A stretch of DNA of 41,128 nucleotides, from the NCBI GenBank assembly GCA_947581645.1, contig CANPVF010000138.1, forward strand, positions 1 to 41,128. Reading direction: 5' to 3'. The stretch comes from Candidatus Caribbeanibacter nitroreducens. Lineage in GTDB: Bacteria; Gemmatimonadota; Gemmatimonadetes; Palauibacterales; Palauibacteraceae. Of this stretch, positions 9,372 through 17,519 are shown one piece after another. Below the pieces are notes generated by a model. That model did no database searches. It saw only the letters and a list, made by a program, of their open reading frames with translations, and had not been told where the DNA came from. How positions within the stretch are numbered: position 1 is the first letter of the stretch; every line of letters begins with the position of its first letter. Both the position numbers and the translations under genes were made by a program.

Positions 9372-9556
9372 CGTAGGTCTTCCTCCTGTGGTGTGGTGCG
9401 GGCCCGTCGCCCGCTCTCTGAATCGGACAACCACCTCCAGGGCTCTGCCGAGGAAGCAGCCATCGCGAGTCCGTCTCCGGTTCCGTCCGTCTCTCGTCTA
9501 TTGTTCATGCGACGGTGCTTATTTTCGCCCCCGCCGCGCCGGGCGTCTGTAGGGAC

Positions 9557-9988
9557 CTAGTCGAGGGCCGCTGTGGGGCGTTCCCCCACGTCCTCGGCTA
9601 CCGCGTCTCCCACCGTGGTCCGTCGGAAGAACGTGACGATGGGGGCGGCCACGTCCTTCCACTCGTCGTGAACGGGACACGGGTGCTCCTCGCTGCACTC
9701 CTCCCGGCCCAGCACGCACTCGCGGCTGGCGTCCAGGGTCTCGAAGGCCTCGATCACCCGGAGTAGGGGCAGCTCGTCCGCCGGGACGGCCAGGCGGTAG
9801 CCACCCCCCGGCCCCCGGTTCGAGTCCAGGAGTCCCTCCCGGGCCAGCGCGTGGAGCGTCTTGGACAGGTAGTTCTCCGGCAGGTCCAGCTCCCTGGAGA
9901 GGGTCTCCGCCGAGACTCTCTGGTCACCGTGCCGGGCCAGCTCCACCACGGCCCGGATCGCGTATCGCGACGTTCGCGTCATTCGCAT
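9557..9988 (-). CDS. Rrf2-family Fe-S regulator, NsrR-like
   Basis: MTRTSRYAIRAVVELARHG...LPENYLSKTLHALAREGLLDSNRGPGGGYRLA and C-x6-C-x5-C (CVLGREECSEEHPC), typical of Fe-S Rrf2 proteins. Confidence 0.88.
   Translation of the reverse strand: MRMTRTSRYAIRAVVELARHGDQRVSAETLSRELDLPENYLSKTLHALAREGLLDSNRGPGGGYRLAVPADELPLLRVIEAFETLDASRECVLGREECSEEHPCPVHDEWKDVAAPIVTFFRRTTVGDAVAEDVGERPTAALD
9573..9589. promoter_or_regulatory. 17-bp palindromic operator upstream of nosZ (inside Rrf2 3' end)
   Basis: GTGGGGCGTTCCCCCAC; offset 22 from TACAGA (RC of 9546-9551), N19, GAAAAT. Confidence 0.65.
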
Positions 9989-9991
9989 GGT

Positions 9992-10546
9992 TCAGCTCCC
10001 GTCGCTGTCGCCGGAGTCGGACGCCCGGCCCGTGGCCCCGTCCGACGAGGCGGCGGAGCCCGAGCCGTCGACCTGCCGGAAGTACTCGAACAGGGCCCGG
10101 GCCTCCTCACGCGTGACGCCCTGGTTCGACATGGGGGTCAGGTACTCGGCCAGGAGCGCCTTCCCGATGGAATCGTTCCGGATCATCGAGTCCGGGTTCG
10201 TCACCATGTGATGGAACCAGGGGTAGTCCCGCCGGGACGTGACGCCCTCCAGCGGGGGACCGACCAGCCGCTCGTCCAGCCGGTGGCAGGCCATGCACCC
10301 GAGGTCCTTGAACAGCTTCTCGCCCCGGGAGGCCAGCGCCTCGTCGATGGGACCGCGAACCGGCTGGAGATCGCCGGACGTGGCTGCCGCCGAGCCGGAC
10401 GCGTCGCCGGCCGCGGATCCGGCCGTACCGGAGTCGCCTCCGCCGCAGGCCGCGAGGGCCAGGACGAGGACGAGGGCCGCGAGACGGCCCGCCTCGAATC
10501 GATCGGGAGTGTTGATCCACCGGATGAACGGAAGGTCGTCGCGCAT
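9992..10546 (-). CDS. Lipoprotein c-type cytochrome
   Basis: Lipobox LALAACGGG; single heme CMACH with downstream PMSNQGV Met-ligand region. Confidence 0.88.
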   Translation of the reverse strand: MRDDLPFIRWINTPDRFEAGRLAALVLVLALAACGGGDSGTAGSAAGDASGSAAATSGDLQPVRGPIDEALASRGEKLFKDLGCMACHRLDERLVGPPLEGVTSRRDYPWFHHMVTNPDSMIRNDSIGKALLAEYLTPMSNQGVTREEARALFEYFRQVDGSGSAASSDGATGRASDSGDSDGS

Positions 10547-10699
10547 CTATCCTCTCCTGCACTGTGTGGTCGGCTCCGACGGGACAGCAGGACCGCCGCG
10601 GCCGTATTTCTCATGGCCACGTCGATTTTAGACGCGGAGACGGGGGGTGTCTGTCCGGGGGACGTCGCAGAGGGGTGTCGGAGATCGCCGGAACGGGAC

Positions 10700-10716
10700 G
10701 TGGGGAGTCTCCCCAC
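10700..10716. promoter_or_regulatory. 17-bp perfect palindrome upstream of cytochrome c-Rrf2 genes
   Basis: GTGGGGAG-T-CTCCCCAC, perfect 8+1+8; offset 45 from GACAGA (RC of 10650-10655), N19, TAAAAT (RC of 10625-10630). Confidence 0.8.
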
Positions 10717-10764
10717 GGTGGTCCGGCCTCGAGAGGAGGAGACCGGAGCGGCCCGACCCGCGGA

Positions 10765-11496
10765 TCAGCGCAGCAGCACCTGGAAGACCAGCATCCCGAT
10801 GATCGCCAGGCTGGCCGTGAGGGCCACGGTCTCGGAGGAGGTGTCGTCCAGGGCCTCGGGGATCAGCTCGGCCAGGACCATCCAGATCATCGCTCCGGCC
10901 GCGAAGCCGAGCCCCACGGGGAGGAACGGCTCGAAGGTCTCCACGAAGAGATACGCCGGGACGGCCAGCAGGGGCTGGGGGAGGCTGGAGAACACGCTCC
11001 ACCCGGCGGCCCGCCAGACGGACTCGCCCCGGGGCACGAGCACCAGGCTGATGGCCAGCCCCTCGGGGATGTTGTGCACCGCGATGGCGATGGTGATGAA
11101 CACGCCCAGGGCCTCGCCGCCGCCGAAGGAGACGCCCACCCCGACGCCCTCCGTGAAGGAGTGGAGCGTCATGACTCCCACCATCATCAGCGCCGCCAGG
11201 GCGTCGGCCCCGCGGAGCCGTCCCACCCGCAGGCCCTTCCGCCCCTCCAGGTAGCGGTGGCTGACGGCGATGAAGGCGACGCCGGCCACGAAGCCCAGCG
11301 CCACACGCAGGACCCCGTAGTTGAAGCCCTCGTAGATCAGGCCGGCGCTGGCCGCTCCCATGAGCCCGGCGGCCAGGGCGTTCGAGATCCCGAGCCACGT
11401 GCGGGAGGGACTTTCGACGAAGAGGAAGGGAAGCGCGCCGAGGCCCGTGGCCACGGCGGTCATGAAGGCGAACAGGAAGACGTCGAGGACCGGCAT
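10765..11496 (-). CDS. ZIP-family metal transporter (copy 1)
   Basis: HSFTEGVGVGVSFGGGEALG and HNIPEGLAISLVL motifs of ZIP TM4/TM5. Confidence 0.88.
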   Translation of the reverse strand: MPVLDVFLFAFMTAVATGLGALPFLFVESPSRTWLGISNALAAGLMGAASAGLIYEGFNYGVLRVALGFVAGVAFIAVSHRYLEGRKGLRVGRLRGADALAALMMVGVMTLHSFTEGVGVGVSFGGGEALGVFITIAIAVHNIPEGLAISLVLVPRGESVWRAAGWSVFSSLPQPLLAVPAYLFVETFEPFLPVGLGFAAGAMIWMVLAELIPEALDDTSSETVALTASLAIIGMLVFQVLLR

Positions 11497-11622
11497 CCGG
11501 CTGGAGCGCCTCCTTCAGGGCCAGAGCGTTCGCGGCTCGGCGGGCACGGCGGACCGCCGATCGAGTATGAATGTCGGGCGGCGCGCACCGAACAGCCATC
11601 GAGCCCCGGCCCCCGAGCCCCG

Positions 11623-12012
11623 ATGAACGAGTCCCTTTCCGCAGACGATCCCGGAGCCCCGGACGCGGGGCGCGGCCGCGCTCCCCGACGCTTCAGCGAC
11701 GAGGCGCTGGAGCTGGTGGCCACCCGGTTCAAGGTCCTCTCGGAGCCCACCCGGCTCCGCATCCTGAATGCCCTCCGGAAGGGCGAGCGAACCGTCTCCG
11801 ATCTCGCCGAGGCGGCGGAGACCAGCCAGGCCAACGTATCCAAGCACCTGGGCATCCTGCGGCGTCATGATCTGGTCACTCGCCGCAAGGAGGGGCTCCA
11901 CACGCACTACCGGCTCACCGACCAGGCCATCTTCGAACTCTGCGAAATCGTGTGCGAGAGCCTGGAAGAGGAACTGGAGAGCAGGAAGCGAGCCGTCTCC
12001 GGGGACGACTGA
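11623..12012 (+). CDS. ArsR-family transcriptional regulator
   Basis: RFKVLSEPTRLRILNALRKGERTVSDLAEAAETSQANVSKHLGILRRHDLVTRRKEG wHTH; ATG at 11623. Confidence 0.85.
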   Translation: MNESLSADDPGAPDAGRGRAPRRFSDEALELVATRFKVLSEPTRLRILNALRKGERTVSDLAEAAETSQANVSKHLGILRRHDLVTRRKEGLHTHYRLTDQAIFELCEIVCESLEEELESRKRAVSGDD

Positions 12013-12021
12013 GTCCCGGCC

Positions 12022-12498
12022 CTAGCGCGTGGCCAGTCCCCGGGACGAGGCCAGCATCTTCAGCAGGTCGTGCCGGGCGACCATGCCCACCGGACGCCCT
12101 CCCTCGTCCACGACGGGAACGTGCTTCACGTCGCGGTCGAGCATGATCTCCAGGATCCGGTCGACGGCATCGTCCAGCTCCACCGAGTGGACGGGCCTGG
12201 ACATGACCTCGTCCACGCCCCGACTTCGGGCCTCGTCGTAGACCTTCTCTGCGTTCTGCTTGCCGAGCCACTGGCCCAGCAGCTTCTGTGATCGGAACGT
12301 GGAGAACGGGATGTGGGCGGGTTTCGCCGCGAAGTCGCTGTCGGTGACGATGCCCACGACCTTGCCGCTGTCGTCGACCACCAGCAGCGAGCCGACCTCG
12401 CGGTCGAGCATCGTGTCCGCCGCCTCCTCCAGGGTCGCCGTCCGGTTCACCGTCACCGCCGGCGACGTCATGATGTCTCGAGCAGTCTGTTCCTTCAT
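12022..12498 (-). CDS. CBS-domain pair protein (Hrp1-like)
   Basis: ARDIMTSPAVTVNRTATLEEAADTMLDREVGSLLVVDDSGKVVGIVTDSDF ... VDEVMSRPVHSVELDDAVDRILEIMLDRDVKHVPVVDEGGRPVGMVARHDLL. Confidence 0.9.
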   Translation of the reverse strand: MKEQTARDIMTSPAVTVNRTATLEEAADTMLDREVGSLLVVDDSGKVVGIVTDSDFAAKPAHIPFSTFRSQKLLGQWLGKQNAEKVYDEARSRGVDEVMSRPVHSVELDDAVDRILEIMLDRDVKHVPVVDEGGRPVGMVARHDLLKMLASSRGLATR

Positions 12499-12554
12499 CG
12501 TGGATCCTTCTTCCGTTCGATTCCTCGTCCCTCGCTTCACCGCGGGCGTCGAGC

Positions 12555-12586
12555 GTGGCGCTGCCCCTCCCGGGGTGCAGCGCCAC
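12555..12586. terminator. Intrinsic-terminator-like hairpin
   Basis: GTGGCGCTGCCCC-TCCC-GGGGTGCAGCGCCAC, perfect 9-bp outer arms plus CCCC/GGGG. Confidence 0.5.
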
Positions 12587-12589
12587 GGC

Positions 12590-13123
12590 TCACGGCACCT
12601 CCGGGTCTCCCTCGCTCTCCACCCTGGCCAGCAGCCCCCTGTGCCGGCGGGCCAGATAGATTCCCACGGCCGCCGCCGCCACCAGGTTGGCCCAGACCAC
12701 CGAGCCGGTCGGGAAGGCGTCCAGTACCGGTATCGCCACCGCGAACACGATCACCAGGCTGAACATGAATATCATGACGAAGGCGAAGAAAGCCAGGTAC
12801 CACTCCGCCGGATGATACTCGATCTCGCGGACGAGCCAGGCCGATACGAAGCCCACCGTCAGGAAAACCAGCAGGTGGAGCCCGTTGTAGACGAAGATCG
12901 GGGCCGGGCCGGTGGCGGAGACCGGATCCGGCAGGGGCTCGCCCAGGATCGCGCTTCCCAGCACCGTCGGAGTGTGCAGCACCCACTCACCGGCGATGAG
13001 GTTGCCCAGGGCGTACAGGACGATGATCATCGCGTAGCCGATCAGCCCGGCGACGAACCCCTCCCATGCCAGGCCGCCACCGGGCGTCTCCGCCGACGGC
13101 GCGCCTCCGCTCCCGTGCTGCAT
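12590..13123 (-). CDS. Hypothetical multi-TM membrane protein
   Basis: Four hydrophobic helices (GFVAGLIGYAMIIVLYALGNLIAG; FAFVMIFMFSLVIVFAVAIP); Met at 13123 is the likely start. Confidence 0.6.
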   Translation of the reverse strand: MQHGSGGAPSAETPGGGLAWEGFVAGLIGYAMIIVLYALGNLIAGEWVLHTPTVLGSAILGEPLPDPVSATGPAPIFVYNGLHLLVFLTVGFVSAWLVREIEYHPAEWYLAFFAFVMIFMFSLVIVFAVAIPVLDAFPTGSVVWANLVAAAAVGIYLARRHRGLLARVESEGDPEVP

Positions 13124-13130
13124 CACCGGC

Positions 13131-13748
13131 TCACCTCCTCTCGCCGTCGTCCGATGCATCCCCGCCACCGTCCTCGGGGACGAAGACGGAGTAGACGCCC
13201 CGCAGGTCGCCGACCTCGAACCCGTGGGCGCGGTCCTCGGGATACCCCTCCTTCACGAACGCCGGCCGCTCCTCCTTCGCGCCGTGGCAGGCCAGGCACG
13301 CCCGCTCCACGGTGATGCGCCGGAAGTAGCGCACTCCCTCGCGGCCGTCCATCGTCGTCCTGCGCCACGTGCCCATGAGCTCGGGGTCCCGCTCCATCTC
13401 CTCCATCACGGTCCGCGCCGCCGAGTCGGCACGGTGCGCCGGGTTGCGGAAGCGGATCGCCATCTGCGACACGGTCCAACCGTTCTCGGCCGCCACGCTC
13501 TTCATCTCCTTGCCCACGGGCTGGCAGACGTTGCGGAACGTCTCCCGGTCCACGTCGCCACCGCTGCCCAGGAAGCTCCGGGCCAGGCCGGAGCGGAGCG
13601 CGTCCAGCCGTTCGATCTCCCTCACGGCCTCGCCCAGCTCGTCGGGCGGCGGCTCCGGCGGACCGGCCTCCTGGGCCGCGGCGACGGGCGCCCAGAGCAG
13701 GAGCGCCCCGGCGGCCGCGGCCGCCATGCGCCCGATTCCCCCTGTCAC
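13131..13748 (-). CDS. Tll0287-like/DUF3365 single-heme sensor-type protein
   Basis: Signal peptide and ...ERACLACHGAKEERPAFVKEGYPEDRAHGFEVGDLRGVYSVFVP with CxxCH. Confidence 0.78.
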   Translation of the reverse strand: MTGGIGRMAAAAAGALLLWAPVAAAQEAGPPEPPPDELGEAVREIERLDALRSGLARSFLGSGGDVDRETFRNVCQPVGKEMKSVAAENGWTVSQMAIRFRNPAHRADSAARTVMEEMERDPELMGTWRRTTMDGREGVRYFRRITVERACLACHGAKEERPAFVKEGYPEDRAHGFEVGDLRGVYSVFVPEDGGGDASDDGERR

Positions 13749-14071
13749 CGGTCCAGTCGGCGGGAGATGCGACGCATGACCCTCTTCGCCTCGGTGGCGG
13801 CGTCGTCCACGCCGTCCTTCAGGTCGTACCAGGTGTCCTCACCGGCCGTCTCCAGCTCGCCGACGCGGCGGCGCATGGTCTCCAGCGCGTCCTGCAGCTC
13901 TTCCAGGCCCTCGTGATAGCGGATCTTCACGTCCGCCTTCGTCTTCCGCGCCCGGGCCTGCCACAGGTCGAGCTTCGCCGACCACTCGTCGAGCTGCGCC
14001 CGCCGGCGGTCTCGGTAGGCCCCCCTCTTCTTGCTGTTGCCCAGCGCCATACCTCGCACGGTCTTCTTCAT
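13745..14071 (-). CDS. Small charged coiled-coil protein, unknown function
   Basis: MKKTVRGMALGNSKKRGAYRDRRRAQLDEWSAKLDLWQARARKTKADVKIRYHEGLEELQDALETMRRRVGEL; overlaps the downstream start. Confidence 0.6.
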   Translation of the reverse strand: MKKTVRGMALGNSKKRGAYRDRRRAQLDEWSAKLDLWQARARKTKADVKIRYHEGLEELQDALETMRRRVGELETAGEDTWYDLKDGVDDAATEAKRVMRRISRRLDR

Positions 14072-14183
14072 GGTCCTCGCCTCCCCGGCTGTGGGTGGGC
14101 GCCCGGCATTCGTCCGACGATCGTCCGGCCGGTTCGCGCCCGTGATACTGGGTGAACGATACCCGGGCGGGGGAGCCGGAGAA

Positions 14184-14200
14184 GTCGGAGAATCCCCCAT
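14184..14200. promoter_or_regulatory. Degenerate copy of the operator upstream of coiled-coil/Tll0287 genes
   Basis: GTCGGAGAATCCCCCAT; no clear GACAGA box at the usual offset. Confidence 0.5.
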
Positions 14201-14222
14201 GCGTCGTGTGGGGAAAACCGGA

Positions 14223-14963
14223 TCAGTGCAGTCCCACCCGGAGGGCGAGGAGGAGCCCGAGCCCCGCGGAGAACGCGGCCAGGTGCAGCAGGTTGTGGCG
14301 GATCGAGTCGTTCCTGTTCACCTCGGGCACCAGGTCCGAGGCGGCGATGTAGATGAAGTTCCCGGCGGCCAGGGGCAGGAGGAAGTCGACGTCGAGCTGG
14401 CGCGAGGCACCGTAGGCCACCAGCGAGCCGGCGAGGAAGGCGAGCCCCGAGAGGAGGTTGAAGAAGAGCGCCCGGCCCTTCGACCACCCGCCGTGCACCA
14501 GCACCGCGAAGTCGCCGAGCTCCTGGGGCACCTCGTGCGCGGCGGCCGCCACCCAGGTGGTGATCCCCAGCCGCACGTCCACCAGGAAGGCGCTGGCCAC
14601 CGCCAGCCCGCCCATGAAGTTGTGCAGACCGTCGCCCAGCAGGATCAGGTACGTCAGCGGCTCCCGACACTCGGCCACGTCCCGGTGACAGTGGTGCCAG
14701 TGCAGGAACTGCTCGATCACGAAGAAGATCAGGAAGCCGCCCAGGAGCCACGTGAAGACCTCCGTGGGCCCACCCATCTCCCCCAGCGCCGTGGGCAGCA
14801 TGTGGAAGAACGCCCCACCCAGGAGCGAGCCGGCGGCGAAGGCGACCAGCGGGAGCAGGAGCCGTCGGAGCGTCTGGTCGCTGAACAGGAGCGTGCTGCT
14901 CCCGACGAGCGCGATGACGCTCATCAGAACGCCGCCGGACAGGATCCACAGGAATGTCGTCAC
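14223..14963 (-). CDS. ZIP-family metal transporter (copy 2)
   Basis: GDGLHNFMGGLAVASAFLVD and AAAHEVPQELGDFAVLVHGGW. Confidence 0.87.
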   Translation of the reverse strand: MTTFLWILSGGVLMSVIALVGSSTLLFSDQTLRRLLLPLVAFAAGSLLGGAFFHMLPTALGEMGGPTEVFTWLLGGFLIFFVIEQFLHWHHCHRDVAECREPLTYLILLGDGLHNFMGGLAVASAFLVDVRLGITTWVAAAAHEVPQELGDFAVLVHGGWSKGRALFFNLLSGLAFLAGSLVAYGASRQLDVDFLLPLAAGNFIYIAASDLVPEVNRNDSIRHNLLHLAAFSAGLGLLLALRVGLH

Positions 14964-14970
14964 GCGCGCC

Positions 14971-15738
14971 CTATCGGGCCGTGTATCCGCCGTCGATGAC
15001 CAGCTCCGAGCCGGTCATGAAGCTCGACTCCTCGGAGGCGAGGAAGAGGATCCCCTGCGCGATCTCCTCCGGCTCCCCCACTCGCCCCAGCGGATGGAGC
15101 TCGGCGAGCTGCTGCCGCCCCTCCTCCACGTCGCCCTGGCTCTCCAGGTACTTTTCCACCAGGGGCGTCCAGATGAAGCCGGGGTGCACCGAGTTCACGC
15201 GCACCCCGTCCTCGGCGTACAGCAGCGCGTCGGTCTTCGTCATCATCCGCACGGCGCCCTTGGAGGCGTGGTAGGACGGAATGTCCGGGGCGCTCACGAT
15301 GCCGTAGATGGAGGACAGGTTCACGATGCTCCCCCCGCCCGCCTCCTTCATGTGCGGGATCGCGTGCTTCGTGCACAGGAAGACGCCCCGCGTGTTCACT
15401 GCCTGGACCTCCTCCCACTCCTCCAGGCTCAGCTCGTGTGTCGGACGGTCGGCGCCGGAGATCCCGGCGTTGTTGACCAGGACGTCGAGGCCTCCGAAGT
15501 GGTCCACCACCTCGTCGGTCACGCGACGCACCTCGTCCTCGTCGGAGACGTCCAGCTCCCAGGCGTGGGCGGCCCCCACGACCCCCTCGATCTCCTGCAC
15601 CACGTCCCGGCAGGCGTCCATGTCCACGTCCGTGACGGCCACTTTCGCCCCCTCCCGCGCCAGGAGGATCGCCGTCGACTTGCCGATGCCGTGTGCCGCG
15701 CCCGTCACCAGGGCGACCTTGCCTTCCACGCGTCCCAT
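14971..15738 (-). CDS. Short-chain dehydrogenase/reductase
   Basis: KVALVTGAAHGIGKSTA, LVNNAGISG, YHASKGAVRMM catalytic YxxxK. Confidence 0.92.
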   Translation of the reverse strand: MGRVEGKVALVTGAAHGIGKSTAILLAREGAKVAVTDVDMDACRDVVQEIEGVVGAAHAWELDVSDEDEVRRVTDEVVDHFGGLDVLVNNAGISGADRPTHELSLEEWEEVQAVNTRGVFLCTKHAIPHMKEAGGGSIVNLSSIYGIVSAPDIPSYHASKGAVRMMTKTDALLYAEDGVRVNSVHPGFIWTPLVEKYLESQGDVEEGRQQLAELHPLGRVGEPEEIAQGILFLASEESSFMTGSELVIDGGYTAR

Positions 15739-15890
15739 GATCTTCCTTCCGAGTCCTGTAGGATTCTGGCTGCCGTCTCTGCCCCGCCCGGCCGGGGCCG
15801 GGCAGGGTCGACCCGGAAGCTAGAGCCGCCGACCCCGGCCGTCTGTCCGGGTCTTCCGGAGACGAGCGTCGGGAGCCCATCGTTTCGCGC

Positions 15891-15907
15891 GTCGGAACAT
15901 TCCCCAC
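15891..15907. promoter_or_regulatory. Operator in the divergent SDR/CBS intergenic region
   Basis: GTCGGAACATTCCCCAC. Toward SDR: offset 44 to GACAGA, N19, TAGCTT. Toward CBS: offset 22 to GACGGC, N19, GACATT. Confidence 0.7.
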
Positions 15908-16055
15908 AGGGACGAGCAAGAGACCGAGGACGGCCCGGGGGACGCCAGGCAGCGACATTGGCAGCGTTGAAGACAGGCCCGCGCCGGTCGTATCGTGCCC
16001 CTCGGGCCACCGGACGCCCCGTTCCATCGACGTCGTTTCCAGAACCGGAGAGAGG

Positions 16056-16634
16056 ATGAGCATGGTCACCCTGCACGACATCATGACCGTGAACGTGATC
16101 ACGGTCTCGCCGGACGCCAGCCTGCGGGAGGTCGCCGAGCTTCTGAGCTCGGAGCACATCTCGGGCGTGCCCGTGGTCTCGGGAGAGGACGTGGTGGGGG
16201 TCGTCTCCGCCACCGACCTCATGGAGTTCGACGCGGCCACCGAGGGCGGCGGCCCGCCGATGGAGCCCGAGAGCCAGCTCGAGTTCGACGACCAGCCCGG
16301 GGCCGAGCTTTGGGAGGAGGGCGAGGAGCCGCCGGCGGCGTACTTCGTCCGACTCTGGGAGGAGCAGGACCGGCTGCGTGAGGAGAGCTTCGGGGGGGAT
16401 GCCGGACCCGGGCCCGGGGAGGGTGGCGGCCCGCTGGACCGCTACACGGCGGCCGACGTCATGACCCGGACCCTCTGCGCGATGTCCCCGGACACCCCCG
16501 TTCGCGACGCGGCGGAGTACATGCTGAAGGCGGGGATCCACCGCCTCCTGGTGATCGACGACGACCGGCTGGTCGGCGTGGCCACGACCACGGACCTGAT
16601 GAAGTCGGTCTCGCAGTACGGCCTGGCGGGATGA
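16056..16634 (+). CDS. CBS-domain pair protein with acidic insert
   Basis: LHDIMTVNVITVSPDASLREVAELLSSEHISGVPVVSGEDVVGVVSATDLM ... AADVMTRTLCAMSPDTPVRDAAEYMLKAGIHRLLVIDDDRLVGVATTTDLM. Confidence 0.9.
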   Translation: MSMVTLHDIMTVNVITVSPDASLREVAELLSSEHISGVPVVSGEDVVGVVSATDLMEFDAATEGGGPPMEPESQLEFDDQPGAELWEEGEEPPAAYFVRLWEEQDRLREESFGGDAGPGPGEGGGPLDRYTAADVMTRTLCAMSPDTPVRDAAEYMLKAGIHRLLVIDDDRLVGVATTTDLMKSVSQYGLAG

Positions 16635-16720
16635 CGGGGTCGGGGCCGTGGGGCGCACGCCGGATGCGCCCCCCCGGGGAGCCGCCGGGGCCGACCGCGG
16701 GAGACCGGGAGGCGTAGGCG

Positions 16721-17515
16721 TTGGAACCGGGCTGGTTTCAGGAGATCTTCCTCCGCCTCTCGGGCCCCGACCCGGTGGTCCAGGGCCTGGTGGGCGGCCT
16801 CGTGATCACGCTGCTCAACACGCTCGGGGCGCTCGCGGTCGTGGTGTGGCGCGACCCGTCGGAGCGGTTCCTGGACACGGCGCTGGGATTCGGCGCCGGC
16901 GTCATGCTCACGGCCTCCTACACGAGCCTGATCATTCCGGGCGTCGAGGAGGGCGGGGTCGTCCGCGTGCTGGTCGGGATGGCGCTGGGCGGGATGTTCC
17001 TCTACCTCGGGGATCGCTGGGTCCCCCATCTGCACATGGTGAAGGGGCGGGAGGGGGCGGACACCGACCGCATCCGGGCCGTGTGGCTCTTCATCCTCGC
17101 CATCACGCTGCACAACGCCCCGGAGGGCCTGGCCGTGGGGGTCGGCTTCGGCTCCGGGGACCTCTCCACCGCTCTGCCCCTGATGCTGGCCATCGGGATC
17201 CAGAACATCCCGGAGGGCCTGGCCGTCGCCGCCTCTGCCCTGAACGTGGGCTTCGGCGCCGCCTTCTACGCGGCCTTCGTGGGGATCCGCGCCGGGCTCG
17301 TGGAGATTCCCCTGGCCGTGGGCGGTGCCTGGGCCGTGGAGTTCGCGGCCCCCGCCCTTCCCTACGCCATGGGCTTCGCCGCCGGGGCCATGCTCTACGT
17401 GATCAGCAACGAGATCATCCCCGAGACCCACCGGAAGGGCCACGCGCGCGCCGCGACCTTCGGAACGATGCTCGGGATCATGGTCATGCTCTACCTCGAC
17501 GTGGCGCTGGGCTAG
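16721..17515 (+). CDS. ZIP-family metal transporter (copy 3)
   Basis: HNAPEGLAVGVGFGSGD and IQNIPEGLAVAASAL. TTG start preceded by GGGAGG. Confidence 0.88.
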   Translation: MEPGWFQEIFLRLSGPDPVVQGLVGGLVITLLNTLGALAVVVWRDPSERFLDTALGFGAGVMLTASYTSLIIPGVEEGGVVRVLVGMALGGMFLYLGDRWVPHLHMVKGREGADTDRIRAVWLFILAITLHNAPEGLAVGVGFGSGDLSTALPLMLAIGIQNIPEGLAVAASALNVGFGAAFYAAFVGIRAGLVEIPLAVGGAWAVEFAAPALPYAMGFAAGAMLYVISNEIIPETHRKGHARAATFGTMLGIMVMLYLDVALG

Positions 17516-17519
17516 CGGC

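Noticed and set aside
14208-14224. GTGGGGAAAACCGGATC as a further operator
   Set aside because: Only one half-site matches and it overlaps the 3' end of the ZIP gene.
15955-15975. Sigma-54-like promoter (ATTGGCAGCGTTGAAG) upstream of CBS gene
   Set aside because: Lacks the -12 GC dinucleotide at correct spacing, and no sigma-54 activator is in the window.
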